Positions 5,942 to 13,816 of a DNA stretch of 30,897 nt are shown here, piece by piece (positions within the stretch are counted from its first letter, which is position 1; every line of letters begins with the position of its first letter). Where the stretch lies: the NCBI GenBank assembly GCA_021372515.1, contig JAJFUG010000179.1, positions 1 to 30,897 of the forward strand. Direction: 5' to 3'. The notes beneath the pieces are model-generated. The model worked only from the letters and a program-made list of their open reading frames with translations, was not told where the DNA came from and did not search any database. Both the position numbers and the translations under genes were made by a program. This DNA is from a bacterium. GTDB lineage: Bacteria; Gemmatimonadota; Glassbacteria; GWA2-58-10.

Positions 5942-7828
5942 ATGTTCCACGATGAGATACTGAAGAAGCTGCGGGCTGAGATATCCGGCCGCCGAGCCAT
6001 CGAATACATCCAGCGTTTCTGGTGCCACGACCGCCTGTCCACTTTCCCGGGTTTCCACCGCGCGGCGGACGAGACCGCAGCGATCATGCGCGAGGCCGGA
6101 CTGAGCCAGGTGGAGATACTGAAATACCCCTGCGACGGCAAGACGCTCTACAGCGACCTGACCAGTCCGCAGGGCTGGGACGCTGTGTCGGGGTTCCTGG
6201 AGGTCACGGGGGCGGACGGCGCGGTCCGCCGCATCGCCGACCGCAGCGCCGACCCTTGCCATTTCTTTGTCTGGTGCGGCAACACCGGGCCCGAGGGCGT
6301 GCGCGCGAGCCTGGTCCACTCATCCGCCGGCGACATCCGGGGCAAGCTGGTGTTCCAGGACAAGGCCCCGCTGGATGACAGCCTGCGCCGCCGCCTGATC
6401 GACGGGGGCGCGCTGGGGCTGGTGAGCGACGAGCTGCCTTGCTGGCCGGACGTGCGCGAGCGCAGCGAGAATATGCAGGTGATCCGCTGGAACAACGCGT
6501 TCCTCTACCCCGGCAACCCGGAAAACCTGCTCGCGTTCCAGATTTCGCCCGAAAGCGGCGACTGGCTGCGCGCCGTGCTGGCCGTAAAAGGTGAGGCCGA
6601 CTGTTTCGCCCGCGTGGACACCCGCCTGTACGCGGACACGGTGCCGGTGACCACGGGTGTAGTCCGCGGGAGCGAGGAGCCGGAGAAAGAAATCTGGCTG
6701 ATCCAGCACCTGCACGAGCCCGGCGCGCACGACAACGCCTCGGGCGTGGCCAGCGCCATTGAGCTGGCGCGCGCGATAACGGCCCTGGTGGCCCGGGGCG
6801 AGATCGCAGCACCGCGGCGCAGCATCCGGGTGATCTGCTCCTGGGAGATGCTGGGGTTCCAGGCCCACCTGTCGGCCAACCCTCAGATCGCGAAGAACGT
6901 CCTGGCCGCGATCAACCCCGACATGGCCGGTCCGGACCAGGACCGCTGCAAGAGCTGGCTCCAGTATTTCGTCACCCCGCACTCCAACCCCTCGTTCATG
7001 GACGAGCTGGGCCTGAAAATCATCCAGGACCTCTACGCCGACCACCCGCGCTGGCGCTACGAGGTGGTGGACTACATGATCAATGACAATTTCCTGTCCG
7101 ACTCGGTGATCGGCATCCCGTGCACGGCGTTCATTTTCCTGCGCGACCGCTATTACCATTCGAGCAGCGACCGTCCGGAGAACCTCAGCCCCACGGTGCT
7201 GGGCGAAATCTCGGCCGCGATGGGGGCCTACGCCCTGACCCTGGCCGCGGGCGGCGCCGGGGTGGCCCGCGACTGTGCGGCCCTGGTGCGCCGCGCCGCG
7301 TTTGAACACCTGGCCCGTGCGGCCGAGAAGCTTTCCGACGGCGCGGCGTTCGATGAGCGCGCCCAGTACCTTCTGTCCCTGTTCCAGCGCAAGCTGGCCC
7401 GGATGGACGACCTGGCCCTGGGCCAGGCCGAGCGCAAGCAGATCGAGGCTGTCGCCGGGCAGACCGGCCGGGAGATCGCCGAGTTCGCCGCGCGGCTGCG
7501 TCCGACGGACGGCAGGCGGTTCGAGCGCAAGGCGCAGAGCGAGGCGGAGCGCAAGGCCGACCGGATCGTGCCGAAGCGCCTGATCGCCGGGCCGCTCTCG
7601 CTGACCCGGGTGCCCGAGGCGGTCAAGAAAGAGCGCAAGCTGGAATGCAGTTGCTGGTCCTACGAGCAGAACGCCCCGATGTGCTGGTCGGACGGGCAGA
7701 GGAGCCTGTTAGAGATACAATGGCTGGTGGGGCAGGAACTGGGCAAGGTTCCCACGCTGGAGAGCCTTTTCACCCTGTTCGACACCTTGAAGGAATACGG
7801 CTACGTGGAGCTGATCGAGCGGGCCTGA
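5942..7828 (+). CDS. M28-like metallopeptidase with PA-like insert and C-terminal extension
   Basis: This 628-residue protein has no signal peptide and is probably cytoplasmic. An N-terminal helical segment (1-60) is followed by a PA-like region (about 95-235). The catalytic core has HLHEPGAHDNASG (256-268), resembling the M28 signature H-x-D...DN-A-S-G, with Asp264 as the bridging metal ligand. It also has E302 in SWEMLG at the general-base region, D327 in INPDMAG and H406 in YYHSSSDRP as further ligands. The first HxD is replaced by HxH and the usual EE pair is not intact, so the metal site is atypical. The C-terminal 200 residues are helical and resemble no domain I know. ATG 5942 follows AAGGGA; the upstream in-frame ATG at 5876 lacks a site. 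Substrate unknown; an aminopeptidase is the family default. Confidence 0.8.
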   Translation: MFHDEILKKLRAEISGRRAIEYIQRFWCHDRLSTFPGFHRAADETAAIMREAGLSQVEILKYPCDGKTLYSDLTSPQGWDAVSGFLEVTGADGAVRRIADRSADPCHFFVWCGNTGPEGVRASLVHSSAGDIRGKLVFQDKAPLDDSLRRRLIDGGALGLVSDELPCWPDVRERSENMQVIRWNNAFLYPGNPENLLAFQISPESGDWLRAVLAVKGEADCFARVDTRLYADTVPVTTGVVRGSEEPEKEIWLIQHLHEPGAHDNASGVASAIELARAITALVARGEIAAPRRSIRVICSWEMLGFQAHLSANPQIAKNVLAAINPDMAGPDQDRCKSWLQYFVTPHSNPSFMDELGLKIIQDLYADHPRWRYEVVDYMINDNFLSDSVIGIPCTAFIFLRDRYYHSSSDRPENLSPTVLGEISAAMGAYALTLAAGGAGVARDCAALVRRAAFEHLARAAEKLSDGAAFDERAQYLLSLFQRKLARMDDLALGQAERKQIEAVAGQTGREIAEFAARLRPTDGRRFERKAQSEAERKADRIVPKRLIAGPLSLTRVPEAVKKERKLECSCWSYEQNAPMCWSDGQRSLLEIQWLVGQELGKVPTLESLFTLFDTLKEYGYVELIERA

Positions 7829-7861
7829 GACCGGTTTGCGTTCAATCTGCTCTGACAGTTT

Positions 7862-7927
7862 CCGTAGGGGCAGGCCCCTGTGCCTGCCCCTTTCGATTTG
7901 GGCGGCCACAGGGGGCCGCCCCTACGG
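7862..7927. repeat. Double-hairpin palindromic element between convergent genes
   Basis: An outer 10-bp inverted repeat (CCGTAGGGGC 7862-7871 with GCCCCTACGG 7918-7927) encloses two hairpins: a 9-bp stem 7867-7875/7882-7890 and an 8-bp stem 7900-7907/7914-7921. The two halves are inverted copies of one unit that differ at paired stem positions, and their 6-base loops (CCCTGT and ACAGGG) are complementary. It resembles REP/BIME-type dispersed repeats and sits between the stops of two convergent genes, where it could also end transcription in both directions. Only one copy is in this window. Confidence 0.75.
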
Positions 7928-7961
7928 TATCGGTTGGAACCCAAATAAGCCTGAGACGCGC

Positions 7962-8699
7962 TCAGCCGTGGTAGGAGCCGCCCCCGGCGCGGTGACGGGC
8001 GATCACGCGACGGATGAAGGCCACGGCGGTCTCGACCATCAGGTTGTAGAAACGCTCGCCCTTTGCCGCGGTGGCGCGGGAGGCCAGCCCCCAGGGGCGG
8101 CCTCCCGTGAGCTGCGGGATCGAGAACATGTCCAGCTCGGCGCGCGACGCTTCCGGCACGCCGTCCACCATCGCCTCCCGGCGCACCCGCTCCGGGGCCA
8201 GGTACAGCATCACCGAGGTCTCCATCTCGCCGCAGTGCAATTCGTTCCGGCTTTCGAAAATCTTAGCCACCTCGTCCTGCGGGGCCAGCTCCCAGGGATC
8301 GACAAAGATCGTCTTGCGCCCGGCGTTGCGGTAGTTCAGCTCGCGCACCGTGGGGCGCAGGACAAAATTGCCGCCGTGCGAGTTGATCAGCGCCACCAGC
8401 GGGAACCCCTGGCTGTAGAGGCTTTCCACCAGGTCGCGCACCACCGCGGCCAGGGTGCCGGGCATCAGGGTGAGGGTGCCGGGGCGGCCGGTGTTCTCCA
8501 GCGAGGTGCCGTAGGGCAGCGCCGGGCAGATGAAGCTGTCGAAATGCGCACCGATGTCGCGGGCCAGGCGCTCGCTCTGCAGGATATCGGTGCACAGGGG
8601 CAGAAGGCCGAAATGCTGCTCGCAGGCTCCCACCGGCAAAAAGGCTACCTCGGCCCCGGAGCGCTCCAGTTCCGTGGAGGTGGCATCTGTGTCTATCAT
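7962..8699 (-). CDS. Creatininase-family amidohydrolase
   Basis: The 245-residue protein matches the creatininase family of two-metal amidohydrolases (creatininase, MftE, ArfB). Ligand motifs are visible: GACEQHFGLLPLCTD (Glu27, His29, Asp38), the family signature NSHGGN (residues 106-111, His108) and HCGEMETS (155-162, with Glu158). The family hydrolyses cyclic or linear amides, including creatinine, formamidopyrimidines and the mycofactocin precursor peptide. Nothing nearby (no radical SAM enzyme, no creatinase) selects one of these, so substrate is open. Length is typical. ATG 8699 is preceded by GGAG at six bases. It is convergent with the M28-like gene and lies downstream of fliO on the same strand, 192 bp away with its own possible promoter. 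Confidence 0.92.
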   Translation of the reverse strand: MIDTDATSTELERSGAEVAFLPVGACEQHFGLLPLCTDILQSERLARDIGAHFDSFICPALPYGTSLENTGRPGTLTLMPGTLAAVVRDLVESLYSQGFPLVALINSHGGNFVLRPTVRELNYRNAGRKTIFVDPWELAPQDEVAKIFESRNELHCGEMETSVMLYLAPERVRREAMVDGVPEASRAELDMFSIPQLTGGRPWGLASRATAAKGERFYNLMVETAVAFIRRVIARHRAGGGSYHG

Positions 8700-8787
8700 T
8701 CAATTCTCCGATCAGGCATGGCGATTAAAAGCACAGCGGATGGGAGCGGCCGGCCCGTGATCCGCCGGGGCGGCAGCCGCTGAATGG

Positions 8788-8817
8788 AATATACAGCCGC
8801 GGCTTGCCGCGGCGCAA
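8788..8817 (-). promoter_or_regulatory. Possible promoter of the creatininase-family gene with embedded palindromes
   Basis: On the minus strand TTGCGC (8817-8812), an 18-base spacer and TATATT (8793-8788). Two copies of the self-palindrome GCCGCGGC (8796-8803 and 8806-8813) lie across the spacer, a possible operator. The same pair can fold into a hairpin that could end the flagellar transcript after fliO; the sequence does not decide between these. The rest of the 8700-8891 gap shows nothing further. Confidence 0.4.
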
Positions 8818-8891
8818 CCGTGAAACCCGCGGCCGCCGGTGGGCACAATGTCGATATCGGGTTACGGGTACAGCAGATGGAGCAAAGGCGC

Positions 8892-9521
8892 TCAGCTCTT
8901 GTTGCGGCGGAGAAGGCCCTGGTAGATTTCGCGGAAATTCTGCGCTTTCGCGCCGGGGGCGTTCTCGAAGGAGGCCAGGACATTTTTCAGCTCGGCCTCG
9001 TCGCTGATCTCCAGCAGGGTGTTGATCGAGCTGTCGGTCACGCCCAGCAGCAGCACCCGCCCGCAGACTTTCACCAGGGCGAGCTGCTTCTTCGGGCCGA
9101 GGTGGAACTGCTGCAAGAGCTGGAACTGCCCGCTGGCCGGGCCCAGGCTGCCAGGGCGCTGGAAAAAGCGGCGCAGCAGGTAGAGGAACAGGTACAGAAG
9201 GCCGATGACGATGAGGATGGAGGAAAAGACCCAGACCCAGCCCGAACCGCCGGAGCCGATCCGGTGCTCATCCGAGAAGTCGAAACGCGGCGCGCTCGTG
9301 CCGGCGCTCCAGGCCGGGATCGTGTCCAGCGGGGAGCGAAGGCTGTCGGCAACGGTGGAATCGTGGCAGCAGGCGGCAACCGCGGCGGCGGAGTCGCGGG
9401 CGGAGTCGGCGGCGGTTCGGGCGGAGGCCGGGGCGCTCAGGGCCAGGGCCAGCAGGACAGCCAGCGCCGCAGGCAGCGCTACGGGGAAAAACCGCCCCGG
9501 GTTGTGTCGGTGACAGCTCAA
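8892..9521 (-). CDS. fliO: Flagellar export protein FliO (FliO/FliZ family)
   Basis: The protein (209 residues from the chosen start) has a Sec-type N-terminal hydrophobic stretch (VALPAALAVLLALALSAPAS) and a low-complexity periplasmic segment rich in Ala, Ser and Asp. A second transmembrane helix (VWVFSSILIVIGLLYLFLYL) is followed by the cytoplasmic FliO domain, with the typical GPKKQLALVKVCGRVLLLGVT strand pattern. FliO assists assembly of the FliP ring of the flagellar export gate. The extra signal-peptide/periplasmic part is seen in non-enteric FliO. I prefer TTG 9521, which has GGAG upstream; TTG 9536 is possible and an ATG at 9526 is out of frame. It is last in the flagellar cluster, 46 bp after fliY. 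No fliP follows. Confidence 0.85.
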   Translation of the reverse strand: MSCHRHNPGRFFPVALPAALAVLLALALSAPASARTAADSARDSAAAVAACCHDSTVADSLRSPLDTIPAWSAGTSAPRFDFSDEHRIGSGGSGWVWVFSSILIVIGLLYLFLYLLRRFFQRPGSLGPASGQFQLLQQFHLGPKKQLALVKVCGRVLLLGVTDSSINTLLEISDEAELKNVLASFENAPGAKAQNFREIYQGLLRRNKS

Positions 9522-9567
9522 ACCATCTCCAGACAAGGGGTGAAAGCCGCGCAGGGCTGCCGGCCGC

Positions 9568-10617
9568 TCAAGTGGTCTGAAGCATCTTGATACGCTCTTC
9601 CATGCTCACCAGGTGCGTGATGCGCACCCCGAAATTCTCATCCACCACCACCACCTCGCCCTCGGCCAGTTTCTTGTCGTTGATCAGAAGGTCCACTGTC
9701 TCGCCGGCCATCTTGTCCAGCTCGATCACAGCGCCGGGCCCCAGTTCCAGGATGTCGCGCAGCAGCATCCGCGAGCGCCCCAGCTCGATGGAGACATCCA
9801 GCTTCACATCCAGCAGCAGTTCGAGTCGCTCGTGCTCGGCCTGGCCCAGGCTGATGCTCTCCAGCGCCGGCATCCGTCCGCCGCCGACAGAAGAGCCGAA
9901 ATCCATCCGGGACTCCGGCATGCCGGAGCGGGCCGCGGAGGACTCCATGCCGCCCATGCCCATACCCATGTCCATGTCGAAATCCGGCATCCCTCCACCG
10001 CCGGACTGGGCCGAGGGTCCGGGCGCGGCTGCGGCGGCGGCCGCGGTCCCGCCCTGCCCCAGCAGCGACTCCATCTCGGCCAGGGTCGCGTGCGGTATCA
10101 GCAGAGAAATCTGCCCCTGGGAGGCGCCCTCGACCAGCAGCTCGAAAACGATGGCGGTCAGGTCATCGAGGGTCAGACCGGAGTCGCCCAGCGTGCTCAA
10201 CCGGGCCATGGAGGGCTGGAAATCGAGGCTGCGCCCCAGCTTGGCCCCGAGCGAGGTGGCGGCGGCCCCCATCATCTGGTTGACCCCCTCCTGGATGGCG
10301 TCGATATGGTCCTCGCTGAACTCCGCCGTCCCGTCACCCATCATCATCAGGTCGCTCAGCCGGGCCACCAGGGGCTTGGTGAACAGAAAGTGGAACGACC
10401 CGTCGAACCCGGTGGCGAAAGCGCTCTCCACAACCACGATCTCATCCTGGAACAGACCGTTCAGGCCGGCCGTATCGGCCGCGCCGGAGGCTTTCACGTT
10501 GATGTCGATCTTCTTGTCCAGCAGGGTCGACATCACCACTGCGCTTTCCTCGGACACGGTCTTGGCGATATCGCCCAGCGCCTTTTCCTGTTCCGGGGTC
10601 AGGCTGAAATTACTCAT
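9568..10617 (-). CDS. fliY: Flagellar switch protein FliY (CheC-like domain fused to FliN)
   Basis: The 349-residue protein joins a CheC/FliY phosphatase-like domain (about 5-185) to a C-terminal SpoA/FliN domain (about 262-345, LLLDVKLDVSIELGR...LLINDKKLAEGEVVVVDENFGVRIT). The CheC part has one intact catalytic signature, D106-x3-E110-x2-N113-x21-P135; the N-terminal pseudo-repeat near residues 15-40 lacks the Glu/Asn pair. It should build the C-ring and may dephosphorylate CheY-P. The linker (190-250) is rich in Ala, Gly and Met, with a run of Met-Gly and Met-Asp around 210-224. A strong AAGGAGG site precedes the ATG, which overlaps the end of fliM by 8 bp. Enteric FliN lacks the CheC domain. 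Confidence 0.95.
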   Translation of the reverse strand: MSNFSLTPEQEKALGDIAKTVSEESAVVMSTLLDKKIDINVKASGAADTAGLNGLFQDEIVVVESAFATGFDGSFHFLFTKPLVARLSDLMMMGDGTAEFSEDHIDAIQEGVNQMMGAAATSLGAKLGRSLDFQPSMARLSTLGDSGLTLDDLTAIVFELLVEGASQGQISLLIPHATLAEMESLLGQGGTAAAAAAAPGPSAQSGGGGMPDFDMDMGMGMGGMESSAARSGMPESRMDFGSSVGGGRMPALESISLGQAEHERLELLLDVKLDVSIELGRSRMLLRDILELGPGAVIELDKMAGETVDLLINDKKLAEGEVVVVDENFGVRITHLVSMEERIKMLQTT

Positions 10618-11617
10618 GTTTCAGGCCTCCTTCCTGGACAGCCGATACAATCTGCACAGCCTTGTGGTTGCGGAATAACCCCGGCTTGGCCTTGAATTTG
10701 GGTGTATCCTGGATGATCACGTCCAGCATCTCGTCAAGACGGTTGTCCAGGCGCACGATATCACCGATCTCCAGACCCATGATATCGCGCAGTGAAAGCT
10801 TGGTGCTGCCCAGAGTCACCTTGAGCGGTATCTCGGCCGCGCGCAGCTTGTGCTGCACGATGCCCTCGTCGTGCCGCGTCGACTTTTTCTGGGTGTGCGC
10901 GATCTGGTGCTGGGCGCTCAGCTTGGGCATCACGTCCTCGAGCACGAAATACGGGAAGCAGAGGTTGAGCAGGCTGGAAAAGTCCTGGATCTTCACCTCG
11001 AACGAGATCATGATCGCGGTTTCGCCCGGCGGGCTGATTTGGATGAGCTGGGGGTTGGTCTCGAAGTCTTTCAGCTCGAGGGTCAGCGGGGTGATGTTCT
11101 GCCAGGCGCGCACCAACTGGTCCAGGGCGTTGTCCACGATCTTTTTCATCACGTTCTGCTCGATGATTGTGATCTCGCGCGCCTCCTGGGTCACTCCGCC
11201 CTCGCCGCCGAACGAGCGGTCGATGATGTAGAGCACGAGTTGCGGGCTGATCTCCAGGATCGCATCCCCCTCAAGCTCGCGGATGTTGAAGATGTACACC
11301 GCGCTGGGGTCGGCCATGGACATGATGAACTCGGAGTAGGTAAGCTGGTCCACCGAGGTGAGATCGATGTCCACCAGGCTGCGCAGCCGCGTGGAAAGGT
11401 GCGTGGCGAAACCGCGGGCGAAGGCCTCGTGGATGGTCTGGATGGTCCGGAGCTGGTCTTTCGAGACCCGGTTGGGGTGCTTGAAATCGTACAGGCTGAC
11501 CAGCTTGTCTTTCTGCTCCTCGCCCCCGGACTCCTGTGGGCCGGGCTGTGGTCCGGCACTGATGGATTCACCGGACAACAGGGCATCGATCTCTTCCTGC
11601 GACAGAATCTTGCTCAT
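10610..11617 (-). CDS. fliM: Flagellar motor switch protein FliM
   Basis: A 335-residue protein of normal length. The N-terminus MSKILSQEEIDALLSGE holds the EIDALL CheY-P-binding peptide. The middle domain (about 45-230) has the FliM conserved stretch from DFKHPNRVSKDQLRTIQTIHEAFARGFATHL onward (quoted in part) and a GGEGG-type segment (SFGGEGGV). The C-terminal SpoA domain (about 255-325) includes KVTLGSTKLSLRDIMGLEIGD. It forms the C-ring between FliG and FliY and receives the chemotaxis signal. The start at ATG 11617 has only a weak ribosome binding site, 18 bp after fliL, so coupling to fliL translation is likely. Confidence 0.97.
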   Translation of the reverse strand: MSKILSQEEIDALLSGESISAGPQPGPQESGGEEQKDKLVSLYDFKHPNRVSKDQLRTIQTIHEAFARGFATHLSTRLRSLVDIDLTSVDQLTYSEFIMSMADPSAVYIFNIRELEGDAILEISPQLVLYIIDRSFGGEGGVTQEAREITIIEQNVMKKIVDNALDQLVRAWQNITPLTLELKDFETNPQLIQISPPGETAIMISFEVKIQDFSSLLNLCFPYFVLEDVMPKLSAQHQIAHTQKKSTRHDEGIVQHKLRAAEIPLKVTLGSTKLSLRDIMGLEIGDIVRLDNRLDEMLDVIIQDTPKFKAKPGLFRNHKAVQIVSAVQEGGLKHE

Positions 11618-11635
11618 GGCATCAGGCCCGTGGGT

Positions 11636-12211
11636 TTACTGGATGATGTACTTGGAAAACACCACTCTGGGCACCTCGACGTTCTTGAGCGAGGCGCCGA
11701 AATTGTTTTTGAGCACCGCGTTAACCTTTTCCTTGATCTCATCGCGCAGCACGGCCTGGTCTCGGTAATCGACCAGCTCGTCGATCCGCTTGCGGCTGAT
11801 CTGCTCGATAATCACAGCGCGTATTTCCGGTTCGAGCTTCTTGATCTGATCCGCCAGCTCGGCGGGGACATACAGCACTACCGAGACACTGAGGTAGCGC
11901 TGGCCCTGGCTCTCGGCCGGGTTGACGATGACGTCCTCCACCGGCATGGGCGTGTACTTGATCAGATCGATCTCACCCTCGACCTTGGGGCTGCCCGGCT
12001 GCGACTCTTTCTTCTTTTCCTCCACCTTCGGCTTGGCCGCAGGCAGATGGGGCTTGATGAAACTGGTGACAATGTAGTAGGCGAAAACCGCCTGCACCAT
12101 CACCAGCGGCAAGCCGATCAGGATCAGGGTCTTGAACGACAGTTTGCCTTTAGATGAGGCTGCCCCTGCACCGCCCTCGGATTCCGGGGCTTCCTGAGGT
12201 TCATCCGCCAT
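11636..12211 (-). CDS. fliL: Flagellar basal-body-associated protein FliL
   Basis: From ATG 12211 the product is 191 residues: an acidic, disordered cytoplasmic tail (1-22), a transmembrane helix near 28-50, a Pro/Lys-rich linker and the FliL domain (about 75-191). The C-terminal sequence NVEVPRVVFSKYIIQ has the family's end pattern. FliL forms rings around the stator units and stabilises their engagement. The frame is also open from ATG 12262, which overlaps the motB stop (ATGA) but has no ribosome binding site and adds 17 atypical residues; 12211 has GGGAG upstream. The gene lies in the usual order motA-motB-fliL-fliM. Confidence 0.93.
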   Translation of the reverse strand: MADEPQEAPESEGGAGAASSKGKLSFKTLILIGLPLVMVQAVFAYYIVTSFIKPHLPAAKPKVEEKKKESQPGSPKVEGEIDLIKYTPMPVEDVIVNPAESQGQRYLSVSVVLYVPAELADQIKKLEPEIRAVIIEQISRKRIDELVDYRDQAVLRDEIKEKVNAVLKNNFGASLKNVEVPRVVFSKYIIQ

Positions 12212-12258
12212 TTCCGCATACTCCCGTTTGAATACGCCGGCCGCGGGCCGGCGGACAG

Positions 12259-12975
12259 TCATTTGAATGGATCGGGATCGTCTTTCTTGTACTCCATCAT
12301 GATCTCGATGCGCCGGTTTTTTGCGCGTCCTTCCTCGGTGGCGTTGTCGGCCACGGGATGGAACTCGCCGTAAGAGACCGGGACCAGGCGGCTGGGGTGA
12401 ATCTTGGCAAACTGGATGCCGAAATTGACCACACTCAGGGCGCGGTTGAAAGCCAGGTCCCAGTTGGAGTCCAGGTTCACGCTGCCGTCGGCCACGGGGA
12501 CATTGTCGGTGTGCCCCTCAACCCGGATGATATTGGGCCAGCCCTGGCAGATCGCGAACACGCGCTCCAGCACTTTGAACGACTCGGGCTTCAGCTCGGC
12601 GCTGCCCAGGTCGAACAGCAGCGGAGCGGCCACCGACAGGGCCACGCCTTTATCCGAGATCACCACCTTGACATCGTCTCCCAGATGCTCCGACTTGATG
12701 AAATCCTGCATGTTGGAGACGGCCTTGTCGATAATCGAGCGCTGCACGTTTTTAAGCGTGGGCATCACCACGTTCTGCAGCTTGACTATCGAGGGGTCGG
12801 CGTTCATCACGCCGAAAGCCCCGCGCAGGCTGCCCGCACCGGCGTAAAAGTCGTTCTCGTGGATCGAGCTCATCGAGACGATGAGCACGAAGAAACACAG
12901 CAGCAGCGACATCAGGTCGCTGTAGGTCGTCATCCAGGGCGGCGCCCCTTCCGGACAATCACAGCCTTTGGCCAT
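12259..12975 (-). CDS. motB: Flagellar stator protein MotB
   Basis: A 238-residue protein with a short cytoplasmic N-terminus (MAKGCDCPEGAPPWMTTYSD), one transmembrane helix (about 19-37) carrying Asp20, the proton-carrying Asp equivalent to Asp32 of E. coli, a plug/linker region, and an OmpA-like peptidoglycan-binding domain (about 110-230). The latter contains EGHTDNVP (153-160) and NRRIEI (220-225). It anchors the stator to the cell wall. The Asp, together with MotA residues, indicates a proton-type rather than a clearly sodium-type stator, although this cannot be settled from sequence alone. GGAG lies nine bases upstream of the ATG. The gap to motA is 21 bp. Confidence 0.96.
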   Translation of the reverse strand: MAKGCDCPEGAPPWMTTYSDLMSLLLCFFVLIVSMSSIHENDFYAGAGSLRGAFGVMNADPSIVKLQNVVMPTLKNVQRSIIDKAVSNMQDFIKSEHLGDDVKVVISDKGVALSVAAPLLFDLGSAELKPESFKVLERVFAICQGWPNIIRVEGHTDNVPVADGSVNLDSNWDLAFNRALSVVNFGIQFAKIHPSRLVPVSYGEFHPVADNATEEGRAKNRRIEIMMEYKKDDPDPFK

Positions 12976-12996
12976 ACTCGAACTCCGGGGCCGAGC

Positions 12997-13764
12997 TTAT
13001 TTCTCCACTATCGCCCGGCGCATCTTGGGCGAGATGAACGAGGTCAGTTTCTGTTCCACGATGCGCGGGTTGTCACCCGACTGGATCGAAAGGATGCCCT
13101 CGATCATCATTTCCTTGATCAGGGTCTCTTCCTCCGAGCGACGCTTGAGCTTGTCCTTGATCGGCAGAAACATGCAGTTGGACATGATCGCGCCGTAGAA
13201 AGTGGTTATCAGGGCCACGGCCATGGAGGGCCCGATCGTGGCCGGGTCGCTCATGGTCTGGAGCATCAGCACCAGGCCGATCAGGGTGCCGATCATGCCG
13301 AAGGCCGGGGCGTAGGTGGCCAGAGTGCCGCAGATCGCCTGGCCCAGGCTGTGACGCTTGGCCATGTAATCCAGCTCGGTGGTCAGGATACTGCGCATCA
13401 GCTCCGGCTCGGTGCCGTCCACCGCCAACTGAATACCTTTGGCCAGGAACTCGTCCTCGATCTCCTCCATGTGCCGCTCCAGGGCCAGGATGCCCTCGCG
13501 CCGCGCCCGCTCGGCAAAGGAGACGAGGGTGGCGATGGTCTCGGTCACGGGGGGGGTCTTGGTAAAAATGGATTTCCTCATCACTCCCACAAAAAGCATC
13601 AGCTCGTTGAGCGGATAGCTCGTAACAGTCACCGCAATGGTCCCACCCACCGTGCAGTAAATGGACGGAATGTCGATGAACGAAGCGAGGCTTCCACTTG
13701 AGAGAACGGTTAGCAGCATAACAGCCGTTGTTGCGATCAACCCGATGATTGTCGTTATGTCCAT
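12997..13764 (-). CDS. motA: Flagellar stator protein MotA
   Basis: A 255-residue four-helix membrane protein. Helices are near 2-22, 32-50, 149-169 and 181-201. The cytoplasmic loop has the conserved RREGILALE (88-96), whose Arg and Glu match the FliG-contacting charged residues of E. coli MotA. Pro153 (APAFGMIGT) and Pro201 (FLPIKDKL) match the functionally essential prolines at the cytoplasmic ends of helices 3 and 4. With MotB it makes the ion-conducting stator that pushes on FliG. AAGG lies upstream of the ATG. It follows flbD by 52 bp, an arrangement common outside Proteobacteria. Confidence 0.96.
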   Translation of the reverse strand: MDITTIIGLIATTAVMLLTVLSSGSLASFIDIPSIYCTVGGTIAVTVTSYPLNELMLFVGVMRKSIFTKTPPVTETIATLVSFAERARREGILALERHMEEIEDEFLAKGIQLAVDGTEPELMRSILTTELDYMAKRHSLGQAICGTLATYAPAFGMIGTLIGLVLMLQTMSDPATIGPSMAVALITTFYGAIMSNCMFLPIKDKLKRRSEEETLIKEMMIEGILSIQSGDNPRIVEQKLTSFISPKMRRAIVEK

Positions 13765-13816
13765 GATTCAGCCTTCTACTCCGTGCGTTCGGATTCAGGG
13801 ACTTGCTCTGCTCCGC

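Noticed and set aside
12358-13701. A 447-codon plus-strand frame opposite motA and motB
   Set aside because: His/Gln/Gly-rich shadow of two unmistakable stator genes.
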